From the NCBI GenBank assembly GCA_017305715.1, contig JAFKKG010000014.1:186001-250000 (forward strand): a stretch of DNA of 64,000 nucleotides. The letters are read 5' to 3'. The translations under genes were made by a program, and so were the position numbers. Shown here in pieces: positions 62,398 through 64,000 of this stretch. This DNA comes from Hyphomicrobiales bacterium (GTDB taxonomy: Bacteria; Pseudomonadota; Alphaproteobacteria; Rhizobiales; Xanthobacteraceae). The notes beneath the pieces were generated by a model. That model saw only the letters and a program-made list of their open reading frames with translations. It was not told the origin of the DNA and made no database searches. How positions within the stretch are numbered: the first letter of the stretch is position 1; every line of letters starts with the position of its first letter.

Positions 62398-63405
62398 ATG
62401 AGCATTCGTCTGCCAATCAAGTTCGCACGCGCCGCCGTTTCAGCCGCCATGCTGGCGGGGCTTGCCATGACGGTGGTGTGCGCTTCTGCGGATCGGGTGG
62501 CGGCGCAATCTTATCCGGACCGGCGAATAACCTTCGTCGTGCCCTATCCTGCCGGCGGCGCCACCGACGTGTCGGCGCGGCTGCTGGCCAGCAAATTGTC
62601 GGAGGCGTGGAAGCAAACCGTCGTCGTCGAAAACAAGTCGGGCGGCGGCGGCGTGGTGGGCAATGATTACGTCGCCAAGGCGGCGCCCGATGGCTACACG
62701 GTGCTGGTCGCCATCACCCAGATCATCCAGGCGCCGAGCCTGATTGCAAAGCTGCCCTACGATGTCTTCAAGGATCTCGCGCCGGTGACCCAGGTCGGGC
62801 TGTCGACGGTGGTGCTGGTGGTGCCCAAGGCGCAGCCGATCAAGTCGGTCAAGGAACTGATCGATCACGCCAAGGCGAACCCCGGCAAGGTGCCGTACGG
62901 TTCGTTCGGCAATGCGACGACCTCGCATCTCTACGGCGAACTGCTGAAGAAGAATGCGGGCATCGAGATGACCCACATTCCTTATCGCGGCGCTGCCCCG
63001 CTGCTGAACGATCTGCTCAACAACACGGTGACGGCAGGGTTCATCGATCTGACGACGGGCGGCGCCCAGATCGCCGCGGGCAAGATCAGGGCGCTGGCGG
63101 TCGGCGGCGAGAAGCGCAGGACCCAATTGCCCGACGTGCCGACGCTGGCCGAACTCGGCTTCCCCGGCTTTGAGGCCGAGGGCTGGGTCGGTGTTTTCGT
63201 GCCTGCGGGTACGCCCAAGGACATCGTCACGAAGCTGTCCGCGGAACTGGCCCGCATCATCGCCTCCCCCGAAGGGATCGCAGGGCTCGAGGCGGTCAGT
63301 CTCATGCCGGTTGGCGGAACGGCCGAAGCGTTCGAAGCCGCCCTGCGCCGCGACACCGCGCGCTGGGCGGATGTCGTAAAGGCCACCGGCGTCAAGAGCG
63401 AGTGA
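62398..63405 (+). CDS. Tripartite tricarboxylate transporter substrate-binding protein (Bug/TctC family)
   Basis: A 335-residue periplasmic solute-binding protein. A signal peptide covers about residues 1-36 (KFARAAVSAAMLAGLAMTVV, cleaved after RVAAQ). The Bug signature follows: YPDRRITFVVPYPAGGATDV, SARLLASKL, then ENKSGGGGVVGNDYVAKAAP and DGYTVLVAITQ; later PYRGAAPLLNDLLNNTVTAG and PDVPTLAELGFPGFEAEGWV. Family members bind carboxylates for TctAB, but many are orphans, and no TctA/TctB genes are beside it. ATG at 62398 with GGAGAAAAG upstream. Confidence 0.92.
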   Translation: MSIRLPIKFARAAVSAAMLAGLAMTVVCASADRVAAQSYPDRRITFVVPYPAGGATDVSARLLASKLSEAWKQTVVVENKSGGGGVVGNDYVAKAAPDGYTVLVAITQIIQAPSLIAKLPYDVFKDLAPVTQVGLSTVVLVVPKAQPIKSVKELIDHAKANPGKVPYGSFGNATTSHLYGELLKKNAGIEMTHIPYRGAAPLLNDLLNNTVTAGFIDLTTGGAQIAAGKIRALAVGGEKRRTQLPDVPTLAELGFPGFEAEGWVGVFVPAGTPKDIVTKLSAELARIIASPEGIAGLEAVSLMPVGGTAEAFEAALRRDTARWADVVKATGVKSE

Positions 63406-63409
63406 GCAT

Positions 63410-63534
63410 CGTCGCCCCGGCGAAGGGCCGGGGCCCATACGCCGCGGCCGATCGATGAGCACGCTGGCGTTAGAGAGCTTCCGCACCAACGAGCGCCGCG
63501 GAGTATGGGTTCCGGGTCAAGCCCGGGACGACAG
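63410..63534. repeat. Inverted-repeat element (GTCGCCCCGGCG...CCCATACGCCGCGG type)
   Basis: Left arm 63410-63447 (CGTCGCCCCGGCGAAGGGCC, GGGGCCCATACGCCGCGG) and right arm 63496-63534 (CCGCGGAGTATGGGTTCCGG, GTCAAGCCCGGGACGACAG) are long imperfect reverse complements with a 48-bp spacer. It belongs to the family at 39804-39926. It lies between the convergent Bug-family gene and the dienelactone hydrolase gene and may serve both as transcript end. Confidence 0.8.
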
Positions 63535-63540
63535 CATTTG

Positions 63541-64000
63541 TTATTTCAAATGCTTGGCAAAGAAATCGAGGCTGCGCGGCCAGGCGATGTCGGCGCTGGT
63601 CTTGTCGTAGCTCGCCCGCTCGTCGCAATGAAAGCCGTGCTGCGCGCCGGGATAGACGAAGACCTCGACGTCGGGCCGCTTGGACTTGATGGTCTCGACG
63701 TCGGTCAAGGGAATGCCGGCGTCCTTTTCGCCGAAATGCAACTGCGTCGGCACTTTCGGCTTGTCGTCGGCGAAGCGAACCACGGCGCCCCCGTAATAGC
63801 CGACCGCGGCCGACAGGCCTGACAGTTTCGTCGCGGCGACGAAAGCGATGCTGCCGCCGAGGCAGAAGCCGATGATGCCGACCGGCCCGACGTTCCTGAC
63901 CGCGTCGATCGCGGCCTGGGTGTCGAGCAGCATCGCGGCCCAATCCGGATTGGCGACGAATTTGCGCGCGTTGGCGACCTCATCCGGCGAATAGCCGGTC
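63541..64000 (-). CDS. Dienelactone hydrolase family protein (cut by window edge)
   Basis: A DLH-family alpha/beta hydrolase whose 5-prime end lies beyond the right edge; the last 152 codons are visible. The nucleophile elbow GIIGFCLGGSIAFVAATK carries the catalytic Cys in place of Ser, the acid is in THLHFGEKDAGIPLTDV-like QLHFGEKDAGIPLTDVE, and the His is in VYPGAQHGFHCDERASYDKT. These match carboxymethylenebutenolidase, which opens dienelactones in aromatic degradation, though many homologues act elsewhere. No other catechol-pathway genes are in the window. Confidence 0.92.
   Translation of the reverse strand, partial: TGYSPDEVANARKFVANPDWAAMLLDTQAAIDAVRNVGPVGIIGFCLGGSIAFVAATKLSGLSAAVGYYGGAVVRFADDKPKVPTQLHFGEKDAGIPLTDVETIKSKRPDVEVFVYPGAQHGFHCDERASYDKTSADIAWPRSLDFFAKHLK

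Overview
The window is high-GC alphaproteobacterial chromosome, most likely Bradyrhizobium or a close relative such as Rhodopseudomonas or Afipia. Three things point there: the gene neighbourhoods (tsaB-rimI-fur-miaB-phoH-ybeY-CBS protein-lnt-HTH-trmB and rimP-nusA-ylxR-infB; dnaA-dnaN-recF with gyrB and murA), a Fur protein without the usual cysteine pairs, and many short palindromic repeats of kinds I associate with Bradyrhizobium. The genus is an inference. I see no rRNA, tRNA, CRISPR array, prophage or classical insertion sequence.

Layout. Positions 1-4248 (minus strand) hold the transcription/translation operon rimP-nusA-ylxR-infB, with infB cut by the window edge and a terminator-like leader upstream of rimP. 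Positions 4574-12163 are mostly accessory: a DUF2336 protein, a phytanoyl-CoA dioxygenase-like protein, a divergent rhodanese/FtrA pair, trmB overlapping an M20 peptidase, and an AraC regulator divergent from two cupins. Positions 12243-21191 (minus) form a long tRNA-modification, rRNA-maturation and envelope run: tsaB, rimI, fur, a HAD phosphatase, miaB, phoH, ybeY, a CBS-domain protein, lnt and an HTH regulator. Positions 21338-25443 hold nfu, a universal stress protein, trpS and murJ. Positions 25574-46439 are metabolic and transport genes: adenosine kinase, acyl-CoA synthetase, two serine hydrolases, gabD, a SulP transporter with STAS and cyclic-nucleotide domains, enoyl-CoA hydratase, purC, pirin, two acetyltransferases, a membrane AraC regulator, MmgE/PrpD and an FUSC-like protein. 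Positions 46436-58479 (mostly minus) carry the replication cluster dnaA-dnaN-(DUF559)-recF, then gyrB, murA, a MATE pump and DUF2867, with an OafA-like acyltransferase on the plus strand between recF and gyrB. A 1.2 kb gene-free stretch lies between dnaA and rpsT. The right end carries a small membrane protein, msrA, a polysaccharide-export lipoprotein, a TctC/Bug binding protein and a truncated dienelactone hydrolase.

The most interesting structure is at 55106-55582. A small PD-(D/E)XK-type DUF559 nuclease gene lies between two long inverted arms, inside the dnaN-recF gap. The same arm architecture, with only a 24-bp spacer instead of the gene, occurs at 22636-22756. This looks like an autonomous element and its miniature derivative, a possible nuclease/palindrome mobile system comparable in logic to RAYT/REP. 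Other points: a MurA with aspartate at the catalytic cysteine position, an expected metK missing between the HTH regulator and trmB, palindromes sitting in frame inside ybeY and the acyltransferase gene, and a strongly structured 111-nt hairpin in the non-coding stretch at 27.3 kb.
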